From the NCBI GenBank assembly GCA_019239975.1, contig JAFAZE010000136.1, positions 1 to 40,980 of the forward strand: a DNA stretch of 40,980 nucleotides. The letters are read 5' to 3'. Under the pieces are notes generated by a model, which did not search any database, was not told the DNA's origin, and worked only from the letters and a program-made list of their open reading frames with translations. Of this stretch, positions 1-7,139 are shown piece after piece. Position numbers and translations under genes: made by a program. Source of the stretch: Streptosporangiaceae bacterium. Its GTDB lineage: Bacteria > Actinomycetota > Actinomycetes > Streptosporangiales > Streptosporangiaceae. Position 1 is the first letter of the stretch. Each line of letters starts with the position of its first letter.

Positions 1-408
1 CACCCCCAGCACCTGCCCGTCACCCAGCCCGCGCAGCGTCCCCGGTTCGCAGGCGGCCCCGGCCAGGCCGAGCAGCACCATCCCCGGCGGCATGACATCG
101 GCCGCCCCGCCCTGGGCGAACCCGGCCACCCCCAGCCCGGCCAGGTCCTCCACCCCCAGGGCCGCGAGCTGGCCGGGACCGGCGGCGATGAACGACAGGC
201 CCTGCGCGCACTCCGTCTCTGGGGGGATCTGGACCTGCCCGGCGTCGATGCCGGCGGCCAGCCGGTCCATCGCCGCGTCCAGGTCAAACCCGTCCCCGCC
301 GAACCCGTCACCGTCCGCGCCAGCACCGTCCGTGCCGAACCCGCCGCCGGGCGCGGGCGGCGGCTCCTCGCCGTCCTGCCCGCTGCCGGGGATGGGTTCG
401 TGGGGCAT
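1..408 (-). CDS. DUF222-like (HNH endonuclease family) protein, N-terminal part, runs off left edge
   Basis: The frame is open from an ATG at 408 to the window edge (136 codons, no stop). The first 45 residues are low-complexity Gly/Asp/Pro. Then comes a helical segment (DLDAAMDRLAAGIDAG), and near residues 105-136 a run of the kind PPGMVLLGLAGAACEPGTLRGLGDGQVLGV, which resembles the start of the DUF222 region of actinobacterial DUF222-HNH proteins, where a similar 'LrgLsDdeLlgv' stretch precedes the first long helix. The HNH motif would lie outside the window and cannot be checked. DUF222-HNH genes are multicopy in actinomycetes and their role is unsettled. The family call rests on a short, diverged stretch. 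Confidence 0.5.
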   Translation of the reverse strand, partial: MPHEPIPGSGQDGEEPPPAPGGGFGTDGAGADGDGFGGDGFDLDAAMDRLAAGIDAGQVQIPPETECAQGLSFIAAGPGQLAALGVEDLAGLGVAGFAQGGAADVMPPGMVLLGLAGAACEPGTLRGLGDGQVLGV

Positions 409-429
409 GAGCCACCATCCGTTCAGGAA

Positions 430-510
430 TGCCTTATTGTCTTGAATTCTATCAAAACTATATTCAAGATCACAAGCCATTCACCAACCAAGTCCCTACT
501 TTTTTCGACA
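430..510 (-). promoter_or_regulatory. AT-rich upstream region with inverted repeat
   Basis: This AT-rich island lies 20-100 bp upstream of the leftmost gene (start 408, minus strand). It contains a perfect inverted repeat CTTGAAT (441-447) / ATTCAAG (462-468) with a 14-nt spacer, and the flanks TTGT and ACAA extend the symmetry imperfectly. In DNA this GC-rich it is a good promoter/operator candidate for that gene. No clear -35/-10 pair was assigned. Confidence 0.4.
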
Positions 511-574
511 GCTAGCGGCGGGGGGCGGGCGTGCCGGTGGCTAGGTGCGGGGCGCCCGGTTCGGGGACAGCGGC

Positions 575-651
575 CAAGCTGCGCGGAGTACGGCGACGGC
601 CAAGCTGCGCGGAGTACGGGGACGGCGGCAAGCTGCGCGGAGTACGGGCAC
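575..651. repeat. Tandem 26-28 bp direct repeat, about three copies
   Basis: Three near-identical units begin at 575, 601 and 629. Each carries the core CAAGCTGCGCGGAGTACGG. The first two are 26 bp with one difference between them; the third starts 28 bp after the second and decays after about 23 bp. A fainter relic precedes the first. They lie in noncoding DNA between the leftmost gene and an MFS remnant. Confidence 0.75.
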
Positions 652-837
652 TTGCCCTTGCCCAGATCAACGAGCTAAGGGCAGCGTTGGACCGGCGCCA
701 TGTCACCGGCCTTGCCAATGAGCTACAAGCCGTTGCGAGCGAATTCCTGGCGAGGGTCTGTGTGTGGAGCTCGTCACCAGCGATCTTCACGCGGGCGCCG
801 ATGGGCGCGGCTGGCTACGGTGTTCCCGCAAGGGTCG
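652..837. other. Intergenic DNA without a supportable gene
   Basis: The plus strand has a short helical-looking stretch at about 657-760 (QINELRAALDRR...ASEFLARV) that resembles part of a real protein. It has no ribosome binding site, its upstream frame is the tandem repeat and its downstream frame is Pro/Gly/Ala-rich shadow. It may be a worn gene fragment; no family was recognised. Confidence 0.35.
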
Positions 838-1070
838 TCACCGGGCTGGTGCCTGTTCGGCTGCCGTTACCAGGGGCCTGGTGTTTGGCGAGCTGGGGGC
901 GATTTCTTCCAGGCTGCGCCCGGCGGCCTCGGGCAGAACCAGAGTGAGCGCCAGCCCGGCAACGGATACCGCGGCAGTTAGCAGCAGCGTGCCGCGCAGA
1001 CCGAGGGACGACTGCAGCACGGGAAACAGGAAAACCCCGATGAAGGCGCCGAGCTTACCGACGCCGGCCG
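838..1070 (-). pseudogene. C-terminal remnant of an MFS (sugar/phosphate-type) transporter
   Basis: On the minus strand about 77 codons read SAGVGKLGAFIGVFLFPVL, then a hydrophobic helix (LLLTAAVSVAGLALTLVL), then PEAAGRSLEEI, ending in TGA at 838-840. This is the last two transmembrane helices and the characteristic 'PEt-GrsLEEi' tail of sugar/phosphate major facilitator transporters. The frame meets a stop at about 1102 and family similarity is lost upstream of about 1070, so at least 80% of the gene (normally 430-480 codons) is missing. No start codon or ribosome binding site serves the fragment. It is a deletion relic and not a gene. Confidence 0.75.
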
Positions 1071-1172
1071 AATCTCTGATTATCCCAAACGGGCCGTGGT
1101 ATCACGCCGAGTCCGATGTAGTCCCCGTATTCCGCTTGACCACCTACGTCGAAGGTTGGCATTGTAGGGACC

Positions 1173-1871
1173 ATGCTGACTGATGCCACCTACTTCGCCG
1201 CGCCGGAGCTGGCGCCCGCACGTCACCTCCAGCGGGCGGGCCAGTGGGACACGGCCCTCGCGATCGTGCCCGACACCCCCGAGGGCCGGCTGCTGCGCGC
1301 CGACATCCTGGTGGACCGGCACTTCTGGCGCCTCGACCCCGTCCAGGACGCGCTTGCCGCGGTCGACGCCATTCGCACCGCGCATCCCGAGGCTGCCGAA
1401 TTCCTCACCGGCCAGCTCGAATACTGGCGCCGGCTTCAGCGCCCCGACGCGCCCGCGATCGCCGGCGACCCCGTCGATACGTTCAAGGCCCTCGCGGCGG
1501 ACACACGGTTCGGCGGGTGGACCGGGTTCTGGTACGGCGTGGCGCTGGAGCTGCTGAACCGGGACCACACGGGGGCCGCCGCCGCATACACCCGGGTCCT
1601 GGAGGAGGCCGTATCCCGTGGCGATCTCCTGCTCGAGTCCTACGCGGTGCGCCACCTGGGCTCGCTGGCGTATGACGCGGGCGAGACCGAGCGCGCGATC
1701 GAGCTGATGGAGCGCTCGTACGACCTGCGCGCCGCCCTCGGCGCCCGGCCGCAAATCGCGGCCGCCCAAGCGGCCCTGGCCCACGTCCTCGGCGACAGCC
1801 GGCGCGCCGCGCGGCTTCGCTCGGCCGTATCCGCGACCGCGGAGGAACTGGGCCTCGCCTGGCTCAAATGA
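1173..1871 (+). CDS. Tetratricopeptide-repeat-like protein
   Basis: 232 residues, ATG at 1173 after a modest AGGGA. The protein is almost entirely amphipathic helices. The second half has TPR-type helix pairs: FWYGVALELLNRDHTGAAAAYTRVL, then ESYAVRHLGSLAYDAGETERAIELMERSYDLR, then a third pair ending AHVLGDSRRAARL. There is no signal peptide or membrane segment, so a soluble cytoplasmic scaffold or small-molecule-responsive protein is likely. Partners are unknown: the gene stands alone between two gene remnants, and the palindromic element at 1995 lies about 120 bp beyond its stop. Codon use matches ordinary genes of the window. The function is not known. Confidence 0.8.
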   Translation: MLTDATYFAAPELAPARHLQRAGQWDTALAIVPDTPEGRLLRADILVDRHFWRLDPVQDALAAVDAIRTAHPEAAEFLTGQLEYWRRLQRPDAPAIAGDPVDTFKALAADTRFGGWTGFWYGVALELLNRDHTGAAAAYTRVLEEAVSRGDLLLESYAVRHLGSLAYDAGETERAIELMERSYDLRAALGARPQIAAAQAALAHVLGDSRRAARLRSAVSATAEELGLAWLK

Positions 1872-1959
1872 GCTTGCGCCGGTCAGATAATCGTCAGGCG
1901 CGTGTTGTGGGGTGCGCGTGGGGTGGACGATGGCGACCGCGCTTTGCGGCGCCGGGCGG

Positions 1960-1999
1960 GCTGGGGGCGGGGGCTTGGCTGGGGGCGGGGGCTTGGCTG
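1960..1999. repeat. G-rich 18-bp tandem repeat
   Basis: The unit GCTGGGGGCGGGGGCTTG occurs at 1960-1977 and again at 1978-1995, then a third start (GCTGG) merges into the dispersed palindrome at 1995. A similar G-rich run (7012-7026) precedes the second copy of that palindrome. The G-tracts on the plus strand could form G-quadruplexes. Confidence 0.7.
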
Positions 2000-2051
2000 G
2001 CCGGTTTTGGGTGCGGTTCGTGCTGTGATGGCAGCGCGGATCGCACCCAAA
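1995..2051 (+). repeat. Dispersed palindromic element A, copy 1
   Basis: A 57-bp element nearly identical to those at 7028-7083 and 26267-26323. It begins GGCTGGCCGG and then forms a long hairpin: TTTGGGTGCGGTTCG pairs with CGGATCGCACCCAAA through G-U wobbles, then GTGCTG/CAGCGC, with a TGATGG loop. Pairing works better in plus-strand RNA (G-U) than in the complement (C-A). It sits between the 3' end of the TPR gene and the decayed LuxR fragment, where a terminator would be expected, but no T-tract follows. Confidence 0.85.
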
Positions 2052-2099
2052 TCGCCGGTTCGGCGGAATGGCTGGGCCGGGTTCGGGATGTGGTTCGGC

Positions 2100-2512
2100 C
2101 GCGTCGTCGTCCAGGCCGCCGATGACCAGTGTCTCCAGCCCGGCGGACAGGTAGGGGCTTAGGTGCGCGGCGCGTATCACCCCGATGATCCCGAACGGGT
2201 GCGCGGCCACCCGGCGAGCCAGGAAGGCCAGCGCGTCCTGGGTCTGCGGGTCCAGCCACTGCACGTCGTCGGCCAGCACCAGCACGGGCTGCTCGGCCGC
2301 CACCACGGCCAGCAGGTGCTCGGCGGCCGGCGCGATGAGAAAGAACTCCTGCCGCGGCCGCTCGGACAGCCCGAACGCCGACCCCAGCGCCTCGTGGTGC
2401 ACCGCTCCGAGCCTGGCACACTGGCGCAGCACCGGGCGCAGCAGCTGGTGCAGCCCCCGAACGGCAGCTGCGCCTCGGACTCCACGCCAGTCGCTGCCAG
2501 TACCCGGAAGCA
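2100..2512 (-). pseudogene. Remnant of a large LuxR-family ATP-dependent regulator
   Basis: The minus strand encodes a stretch typical of the AAA-like ATPase module of large LuxR (LAL) regulators: VLAATGVESEAQLPFGG, then after a one-base frameshift in a G-run (about 2457-2463) LHQLLRPVL, then FFLIAPAAEHLLAVVAAEQPV and the Walker B segment VLVLADDVQWLDPQTQDALA, then ARRVAAHPFGIIGVIRAAH and LVIGGLDDDAAE. The Walker A loop upstream and more than 600 residues downstream, including the DNA-binding domain, are gone. The break at about 2505-2512 abuts an oppositely oriented monooxygenase remnant; the other end runs into palindromic element A. It cannot make a working regulator. Confidence 0.8.
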
Positions 2513-3461
2513 CCTGAAAGACTTCCCGGACCGCTACGGCGCTCCGTACGTGGTGCTGCACCGCAGCGACCTGCTCGACATCCTGGCCGACGGCTGCCGT
2601 CGGCACCAGGTCATCCTGGAGACCAGCAAGCGGGTGACCGGGACCGAGGCGACACCGGACGGCGTGCGGGTCCGCTGCGCCGACGGCTCCAGCTATGACG
2701 GGATCGCCGCCGTCGCAGCGGACGGGCTGCGGTCGGCCATCCGGGCCACGTTCAGCGACGACCAGCCCGTCGAGTCAGGGTTCGTCGCCTACCGTGGCGC
2801 GGTCCCCCCCGAGCGGGCGACCCGCACCGCCGCGCTGACCGACGTGGTCGTCTGGATCGGCCCGGGCCTGCATTTCGTCCAGTACCCGCTGCGCGGCGGC
2901 CGGATGTACAACCAGGTGGCGGTCTTCCGCAGCCGCCGCTGGGCCGCCGGCTGCGCCGACTGGGGCACGCCCGGCGAACTGGACGAGGCCTTCGCGGTCA
3001 CCTGCCAGCACATCCGCGACGCGATGCCCGCCCTGTGGCGGCACGCCCACTGGGCCATGCACGACCGCGAACCGCTGGCGAACTGGGTCAGTGGCCGCAC
3101 CGTGCTGCTCGGCGACGCCGCCCACCCCATGCTGCAGTACCTCGCCCAGGGCGCCTGCCAGGCCATCGAGGACGCCGGCGCGCTGGCCCGCGCGCTCCAG
3201 CGGCACGCGGGCCCCGCGGCCCCGGACCCGGACTCGGTCGGCAGGGCGCTGCGCGCCTACGCCGAAGCCCGCATTCTCCGCACCACCCGGGTGCAGCGCG
3301 CCGCGCGCATCTGGGGCGACATCTGGCATGTCGACGGGCTCGCCCGGATGCTGCGTAACGAGCTCTTCCGGCAGCGCCGTCCCGACGACCACCGGCACAT
3401 CGAGTGGTTCTACGGCGAGGCCGGGCCCGGCGGAGCCGCAGCCCCAGGATCGGCCCCCTGA
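2505..3461 (+). pseudogene. N-terminally truncated FAD-dependent aromatic monooxygenase
   Basis: From about 2505 the plus strand encodes roughly the last 310 residues of a salicylate/3-hydroxybenzoate-hydroxylase-type flavoprotein: RYGAPYVVLHRSDLLDIL, the mid-domain DG segment (AVAADGLRSAIR), the catalytic-domain strands, and the second FAD motif GRTVLLGDAAHPMLQYLAQGACQAIEDAGAL, ending IEWFYGEAG. The N-terminal Rossmann fold with GxGxxG (about 100 residues) is absent; upstream in the same frame is antisense of the LuxR remnant. The frame is formally open from a GTG at 2163, but that N-terminus is not protein-like. Without its FAD-binding N-terminus the product should be inactive, although the remaining frame has no stops, which suggests recent truncation. 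Confidence 0.75.
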
Positions 3462-3636
3462 TGCACGGCGGGCGGTGCCGGGCGGGGACCTACCGGTAGT
3501 CGGGGTTCTCGAAGTCGTACCGGCAGCCGGCGTCCCGGCCGGCGCGCTGGTTGCCGTGGGCGGGGCGTCCACGGATGCCGGCCGAAGGTTACAAGATCAC
3601 TGCCGCACCGGCTGGTCTCGGTCCGGCGACCGTCTG

Positions 3637-4389
3637 CTAACCGCTCGCACTCCCGGCGAACGTCCCGGCGAGGAAGGCGCGCGTGGCGTCGAACGACCGG
3701 TTGTCGGCCAGTTCGCTGTAGGCGACCCCGGGAACCGCTCCGGGTCTGGCCTGTCTGTGGGTGAAGCCGTGCAGCGCGCCGCCGTACATGATGAGCTGCC
3801 AGTCCGCACCGGCGCGGTTCATCTCATCGGCGAAGGCGGTGACGTCGCCGAGGGGGACATGCGGGTCCATCGCGCCGTGGCAGACGAGCAGTCTGGCCCT
3901 GACCGAGCCGGGGTGCGCGGGCCTGCCGGCCGCCAGGCTGCCGTGGATGCTGACCGCGGCCGCTATGGATTCCCCTGACCGGGCGAGCTCGAGGACGGCC
4001 AGGCCGCCGAAGCAGAAGCCGACGGCTGCGGCACGCCCGTCCATCCCCGGGCAGCCGGAGAGCGCCGCCAGGGCGGCCCGTGCCCGGCGGACCATGAGCG
4101 CCGGGTCATCCCGCAGCGCGGTGACGCACCGCATGGTGCGTTCCCGGTCGCCTGCGACGCCGTCGCCGAACATGTCACACGCCAGGACGATGTAGCCGAG
4201 TGCCGCGTATCTGCGTGCCTGCTCGCGGGCATGCTCGTCGAGCCCGGCGCCTCCGTGGATGAGCAGAATGCCCGGGCGGCTGCCGGCCAGCGCGTCGTCC
4301 CGGCAGATTACCCCGGTAAACGGGGTGTCCAGGTAGCGGTATGGCAGGTCCCGGGCCGTGATGTTCGTCGTGAACTCGCCTGTGGTCAC
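3637..4389 (-). CDS. Dienelactone hydrolase family protein
   Basis: 250 residues, ATG at 4389. Alpha/beta-hydrolase fold of the dienelactone hydrolase family: oxyanion strand ILLIHGGAG (41-49), nucleophile elbow GFCFGG with Cys126 in place of serine as in true dienelactone hydrolases, acid Asp175 in GAMDPHVP, and His207 in GGALHGFTH. The family opens lactone or ester rings, classically in the chlorocatechol branch of the beta-ketoadipate pathway, but most actinobacterial paralogues have no known substrate. There is no signal peptide, so it is cytoplasmic. The neighbouring truncated aromatic monooxygenase hints at a former aromatic-degradation cluster (inference). An AT-rich upstream region probably holds its promoter. 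Confidence 0.85.
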   Translation of the reverse strand: MTTGEFTTNITARDLPYRYLDTPFTGVICRDDALAGSRPGILLIHGGAGLDEHAREQARRYAALGYIVLACDMFGDGVAGDRERTMRCVTALRDDPALMVRRARAALAALSGCPGMDGRAAAVGFCFGGLAVLELARSGESIAAAVSIHGSLAAGRPAHPGSVRARLLVCHGAMDPHVPLGDVTAFADEMNRAGADWQLIMYGGALHGFTHRQARPGAVPGVAYSELADNRSFDATRAFLAGTFAGSASG

Positions 4390-4419
4390 GCGCCAGACGT
4401 TATCAGGAATTGGCGCGAA

Positions 4420-4490
4420 TTCTTGTTTAGGTTACCACAAAATATTTTATTTTAAAAGCATGATGAAATGTCAATGAGGTCTCATTTTGC
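4420..4490 (-). promoter_or_regulatory. AT-rich promoter region of the dienelactone hydrolase gene
   Basis: A strongly AT-rich stretch (AAAATATTTTATTTTAAAA core at 4438-4456) lies 45-70 bp upstream of the minus-strand start at 4389. It stands out sharply from the surrounding GC-rich DNA and is the likely promoter or curved upstream element. It may also be a scar of insertion, as a gene remnant begins about 100 bp further on. No exact -10/-35 was assigned. Confidence 0.4.
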
Positions 4491-4587
4491 AGCCGGCCGG
4501 GGTGAGCACAGCGGCTGCCGGTACAGCCAGCGTCCGTTCAGTAAAAATCTTTGATCATGCCGAACGGGATGTGGTGCTCCCCCGCAG

Positions 4588-4802
4588 GCCTGCGCTGTCA
4601 CGGGCAAGGCACCAAAGCTGTACCTGGTCGGCCCAGCCCTGGTGGCCGCCGTGCTCGGCCTCAGCCAGGACGCCATCCTGTACGGACGGACATGCTCGGT
4701 CGGCTGCTGGACACCTTCGTGGCGGCGCAGCTTCGCGCCGAGCTCGCGGCCAGCGACCTGGACCCGGGGCTCTACCAGTGCGTGACGAGTGAGGATCCCT
4801 GA
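4588..4802 (+). pseudogene. Remnant of a DUF4143 ATP-binding protein
   Basis: The plus strand reads KAPKLYLVGPALVAAVLGL then SQDAILYG in one frame (from about 4600) and, after a one-base loss near 4687-4689, DMLGRLLDTFVAAQLRAELA in the next. This is the C-terminal half of DUF4143, found at the end of AAA_14/DUF4143 ATPases ('KvYLvDpaLaa.vLGl...GrLLdTFVaaqLrpEl'). About 350 N-terminal residues, including the P-loop, and the final nuclease-like strands are missing. It has no start and carries a frameshift, so it is a relic. Confidence 0.7.
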
Positions 4803-4810
4803 GGAAAATG

Positions 4811-4855
4811 ATCAGGAATCCTGTACAACTTGCCGGGAGTGTGACAGGATTCACA
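4811..4855 (+). promoter_or_regulatory. 45-bp conserved upstream element with CRP-type palindrome (copy 1)
   Basis: This segment aligns without gaps to 7981-8025 at 38 of 45 positions. Its 3' end is TGTGACAGGATTCACA (4840-4855), an exact match to TGTGA-N6-TCACA, the recognition pattern of cAMP-CRP and of actinobacterial CRP proteins. The 5' part holds ATCAGGAATCCTGTACA, itself partly palindromic (CAGG-N3-CCTG). It ends 80 bp upstream of the secreted hydrolase start at 4936. Regulation by a CRP/FNR-family protein is inference. Confidence 0.55.
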
Positions 4856-4935
4856 TCCAGTCGGAGCTGGTGGTTCCGGTACGCCAAGTTTCCGCCGGCG
4901 CTTGGCAGCCGGCGGACCGCCACGAGGAGGTGCGC

Positions 4936-6336
4936 GTGAGGTCACGGACATTCATCACAGCGGCCATCGGCACCGGCGTGCTCGCCGCGGCGGCCCTTGC
5001 CCTTCCCGCGGCGGCGCCCGCGGCGGTGACGGCGATGACGGCGGCGCGTCATGTCACCGGGACGCTGCCCGACGGCGCCACCTGGGTGGCCGACGTCCCC
5101 GCGCGGTGGAACGGGACGCTGCTGCTGTACAGTCACGGCTTCGGGCCGCTGACCGCGGCGGACGCGCCGAATCCGGCGACGTCGGCGGCGCTGCTGGCCC
5201 GTGGTTACGCGCTTGCCGGGTCCTCCTACGACCCGAACGGCTCGATGTGGGCGCTGGACAGCGCGGTCCGCGACCAGTTCGCGACCGTGCGGGCGGTGGA
5301 GGCCGGGGTGCTGCCCGGCAGGCCGCAGCGGGTGCTCGCGTTCGGCACGTCGATGGGCGGGCTGGTCAGCGCGCTGGAGGCGCAGCACGGAGCCGGGCGC
5401 ATCGACGGCGCGCTGACCACCTGCGGCATCGTCGCGGGCGCGGTCAACCTGAACAACTACCAGCTCGATGGCGAGTACGCCCTCGCCCAGTTGCTGCTGC
5501 CGGGCCGGCCGGTCCAGCTCGTCCGCTTCACCAGCGCCGCCCAGGCGCTGGGCACCGCGGCCACCCTGCAGGGCGCAGCCGCGCAGGCGCAGAACAGCGC
5601 CGCGGGACGGGCCAGGCTGGCGCTGGCGATGGCGTTCATCAACGTGCCGCCGTGGGCGGCGGGGCAGACGGCACCGCCGCCGCCCACCGACCCCGCGGCG
5701 CAGGAGGCCGCGCAGTACCAGGTCGAGTTCACCGGCCCGTTTTCCACCCTCGACTTCATCGAGGCCGGGCGGCCCTCCATCGACGCCGCCGCCGGCGGCA
5801 GCGGCACCTGGACCCGCGGCACCGACTTCGCCGCCGTGCTGCACCGCTCCCCCTACCGGCGGGAAGTGGCGGCGCTGTACCGCGCGGCCGGGCTCAGCCT
5901 GCGCGGCGACCTGAACACGCTGACCGAGCACGCGGACATCACCGCCGACCCCGCCGCGGTCCGCTCCCTGGAACACACCTCGGTCCCCGACGGGCGCCTG
6001 GAGGTCCCCGAACTGGACCTGCACACCATCTCCGACCAGCTCGTCCCGGTCCAGCAGGAGAACTACTACAGGCACCTGGTCCGGGAAGCGGGCGACGCGG
6101 ACCTGCTGCGGCAGGCATACGTCGCCAGCGTCGGGCACTGCAACTTCAGCCCGGCGGAACTGCTCGCCGGCGTGCTGGCGCTCGGCCACCGCGTCGCCAC
6201 CGGCGACTGGGACTCGGTGGCGGAGCCGGAGAGCCTCGACCGGGTAGCCAGCGGCCTCGGCCTGGGCCCCGCCCGGTTCACCGAGTACCGCCCCGGCCCG
6301 CTGACCGGCGCCGGCCGCGCGCGGGAGCGACGGTAG
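4936..6336 (+). CDS. Secreted alpha/beta hydrolase
   Basis: 466 residues. The GTG at 4936 is preferred over in-frame starts further upstream because GAGGAGG (4924-4930) precedes it and the protein then opens with a clean signal peptide (MRSRTF, a hydrophobic Ala-rich core to about residue 25, AAPAA cleavage region). Core features: LLLYSHGFG (62-70), nucleophile elbow FGTSMGG with Ser139, a late Asp in LDLHTISDQLVP and a His in ASVGHCNFSP. A long helical cap lies between elbow and acid residue. It is an exported esterase, lipase or peptidase-like hydrolase; the substrate cannot be told. The upstream CRP-like element at 4811-4855 suggests carbon-source control. The MarR gene follows about 100 bp downstream. 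Confidence 0.8.
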   Translation: MRSRTFITAAIGTGVLAAAALALPAAAPAAVTAMTAARHVTGTLPDGATWVADVPARWNGTLLLYSHGFGPLTAADAPNPATSAALLARGYALAGSSYDPNGSMWALDSAVRDQFATVRAVEAGVLPGRPQRVLAFGTSMGGLVSALEAQHGAGRIDGALTTCGIVAGAVNLNNYQLDGEYALAQLLLPGRPVQLVRFTSAAQALGTAATLQGAAAQAQNSAAGRARLALAMAFINVPPWAAGQTAPPPPTDPAAQEAAQYQVEFTGPFSTLDFIEAGRPSIDAAAGGSGTWTRGTDFAAVLHRSPYRREVAALYRAAGLSLRGDLNTLTEHADITADPAAVRSLEHTSVPDGRLEVPELDLHTISDQLVPVQQENYYRHLVREAGDADLLRQAYVASVGHCNFSPAELLAGVLALGHRVATGDWDSVAEPESLDRVASGLGLGPARFTEYRPGPLTGAGRARERR

Positions 6337-6434
6337 CCGCACACTTACTGTTCGGCGGCGTCCGCGCGGCCGGCACACCGTCCTGAACAGGAGCGATAAC
6401 CTCGGCATATGCTGACGACCAAAGCCGGGACGGC

Positions 6435-7139
6435 ATGACAGCCGCCAGCGCGGACGGCGCGAGCACGGCCCGGATCACAGCGATGTCGGCCGGCTTGGCC
6501 GCAGACGGGCCCGGCCGGCCCGAGCCGATGCTGCTGTACCTCGTCAAGCAGGTCGAACTCGCCATCCGGTCCCACCTGGACGACCTGCTCCGGCCCATCG
6601 GGCTGACCCCGCTGCAGTACACGGCGCTGACCGTGCTCGAACGCCATCCGGACCTGTCATCCGCGCAGCTCGCCCGCAACTCCTTCGTCACGGCGCAGTC
6701 CATGGCCGACATGATCACCGCGCTGGAGGAGCGCGGCCTGATCGAACGGCACCGCGACAAGGCGGACCGGCGGCGGCTGGTCGTCGCGCTGACCGGCGCC
6801 GGCCAGGGTGTGCTCGACCGTTACCGGGACCGGGTGAACACGCTGGAAGAACACATGCTCGCGGGCCTCACCAAAGCGCAAGTCTCCAGCCTGCGGCGCA
6901 GTTTGCATGCCTGCCACGCCAACCTCTCCGGGCGCCCGGGCAGCTTATCTCGAGGACAGCCCAGGGCGTCCCAGGACTTTTCTTGCCGTCAGAACAAGTT
7001 GACGCGCGGGGGCGGGCGGGGGCGCGTGGCTGGCCGGTTTGGGTGCGGTTCGTGCTGTTATGGCAGCGCGGATCGCACCCAAACCCCCCGACCCTCACAG
7101 ACCGGGGAAAGCGGGCGGGTGCCGCTAGGTTCGGTCTAG
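6435..7139 (+). CDS. MarR family transcriptional regulator
   Basis: The winged-helix core spans about residues 32-165: dimerisation helix PMLLYLVKQVELAIRSHLDDLL, recognition region LTPLQYTALTVLERHPDLSSAQLARNSFVTAQSMADMITALEERGLI, and wing RHRDKADRRRLVVALT. It binds DNA as a dimer, usually as a ligand-released repressor of a neighbour; the upstream hydrolase or the convergent GNAT gene are candidate targets (inference). In-frame ATGs at 6435, 6483 and 6528 make the start uncertain. The last ~65 residues are not MarR-like: the frame runs through palindromic element A (7028-7083) and its G-rich flank and contains a rare TTA codon, so the original stop was probably lost when that DNA arrived. The stop overlaps the convergent gene by 4 bp. 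Confidence 0.8.
   Translation: MTAASADGASTARITAMSAGLAADGPGRPEPMLLYLVKQVELAIRSHLDDLLRPIGLTPLQYTALTVLERHPDLSSAQLARNSFVTAQSMADMITALEERGLIERHRDKADRRRLVVALTGAGQGVLDRYRDRVNTLEEHMLAGLTKAQVSSLRRSLHACHANLSGRPGSLSRGQPRASQDFSCRQNKLTRGGGRGRVAGRFGCGSCCYGSADRTQTPRPSQTGESGRVPLGSV
7028..7083 (+). repeat. Dispersed palindromic element A, copy 2
   Basis: A 56-bp copy of the element at 1995-2051, with TTTGGGTGCGGTTCG / CGGATCGCACCCAAA arms and a TTATGG loop. A G-rich run (GGGGGCGGGCGGGGGCG) precedes it, as in copy 1. It lies inside the 3' end of the MarR reading frame and about 50 bp short of the convergent GNAT stop. Confidence 0.85.

Noticed and set aside
2163..2504. In-frame N-terminal extension of the truncated FAD monooxygenase
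   Set aside because: It is the antisense of the LuxR relic, His/Gln/Arg-rich, with no Rossmann motif; not a real N-terminus.
1080..2606. Long minus-strand open frame of about 500 codons
   Set aside because: Only its upstream part carries real similarity (LuxR ATPase). The rest is antisense to the TPR gene and the palindromic repeat and is typical GC-rich shadow frame.
3494..3590. Minus-strand tail ending CRYDFENPDYR and a stop
   Set aside because: It looks like the C-terminus of some protein, but only about 30 codons remain, a stop lies directly upstream, and no family was recognised.
4942..6408. Very long frames on both strands over the secreted hydrolase
   Set aside because: Low-complexity Arg/Gly/Ala sequences without motifs. 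The plus frame starting at 4936 has signal peptide, GTSMGG elbow and a ribosome binding site.
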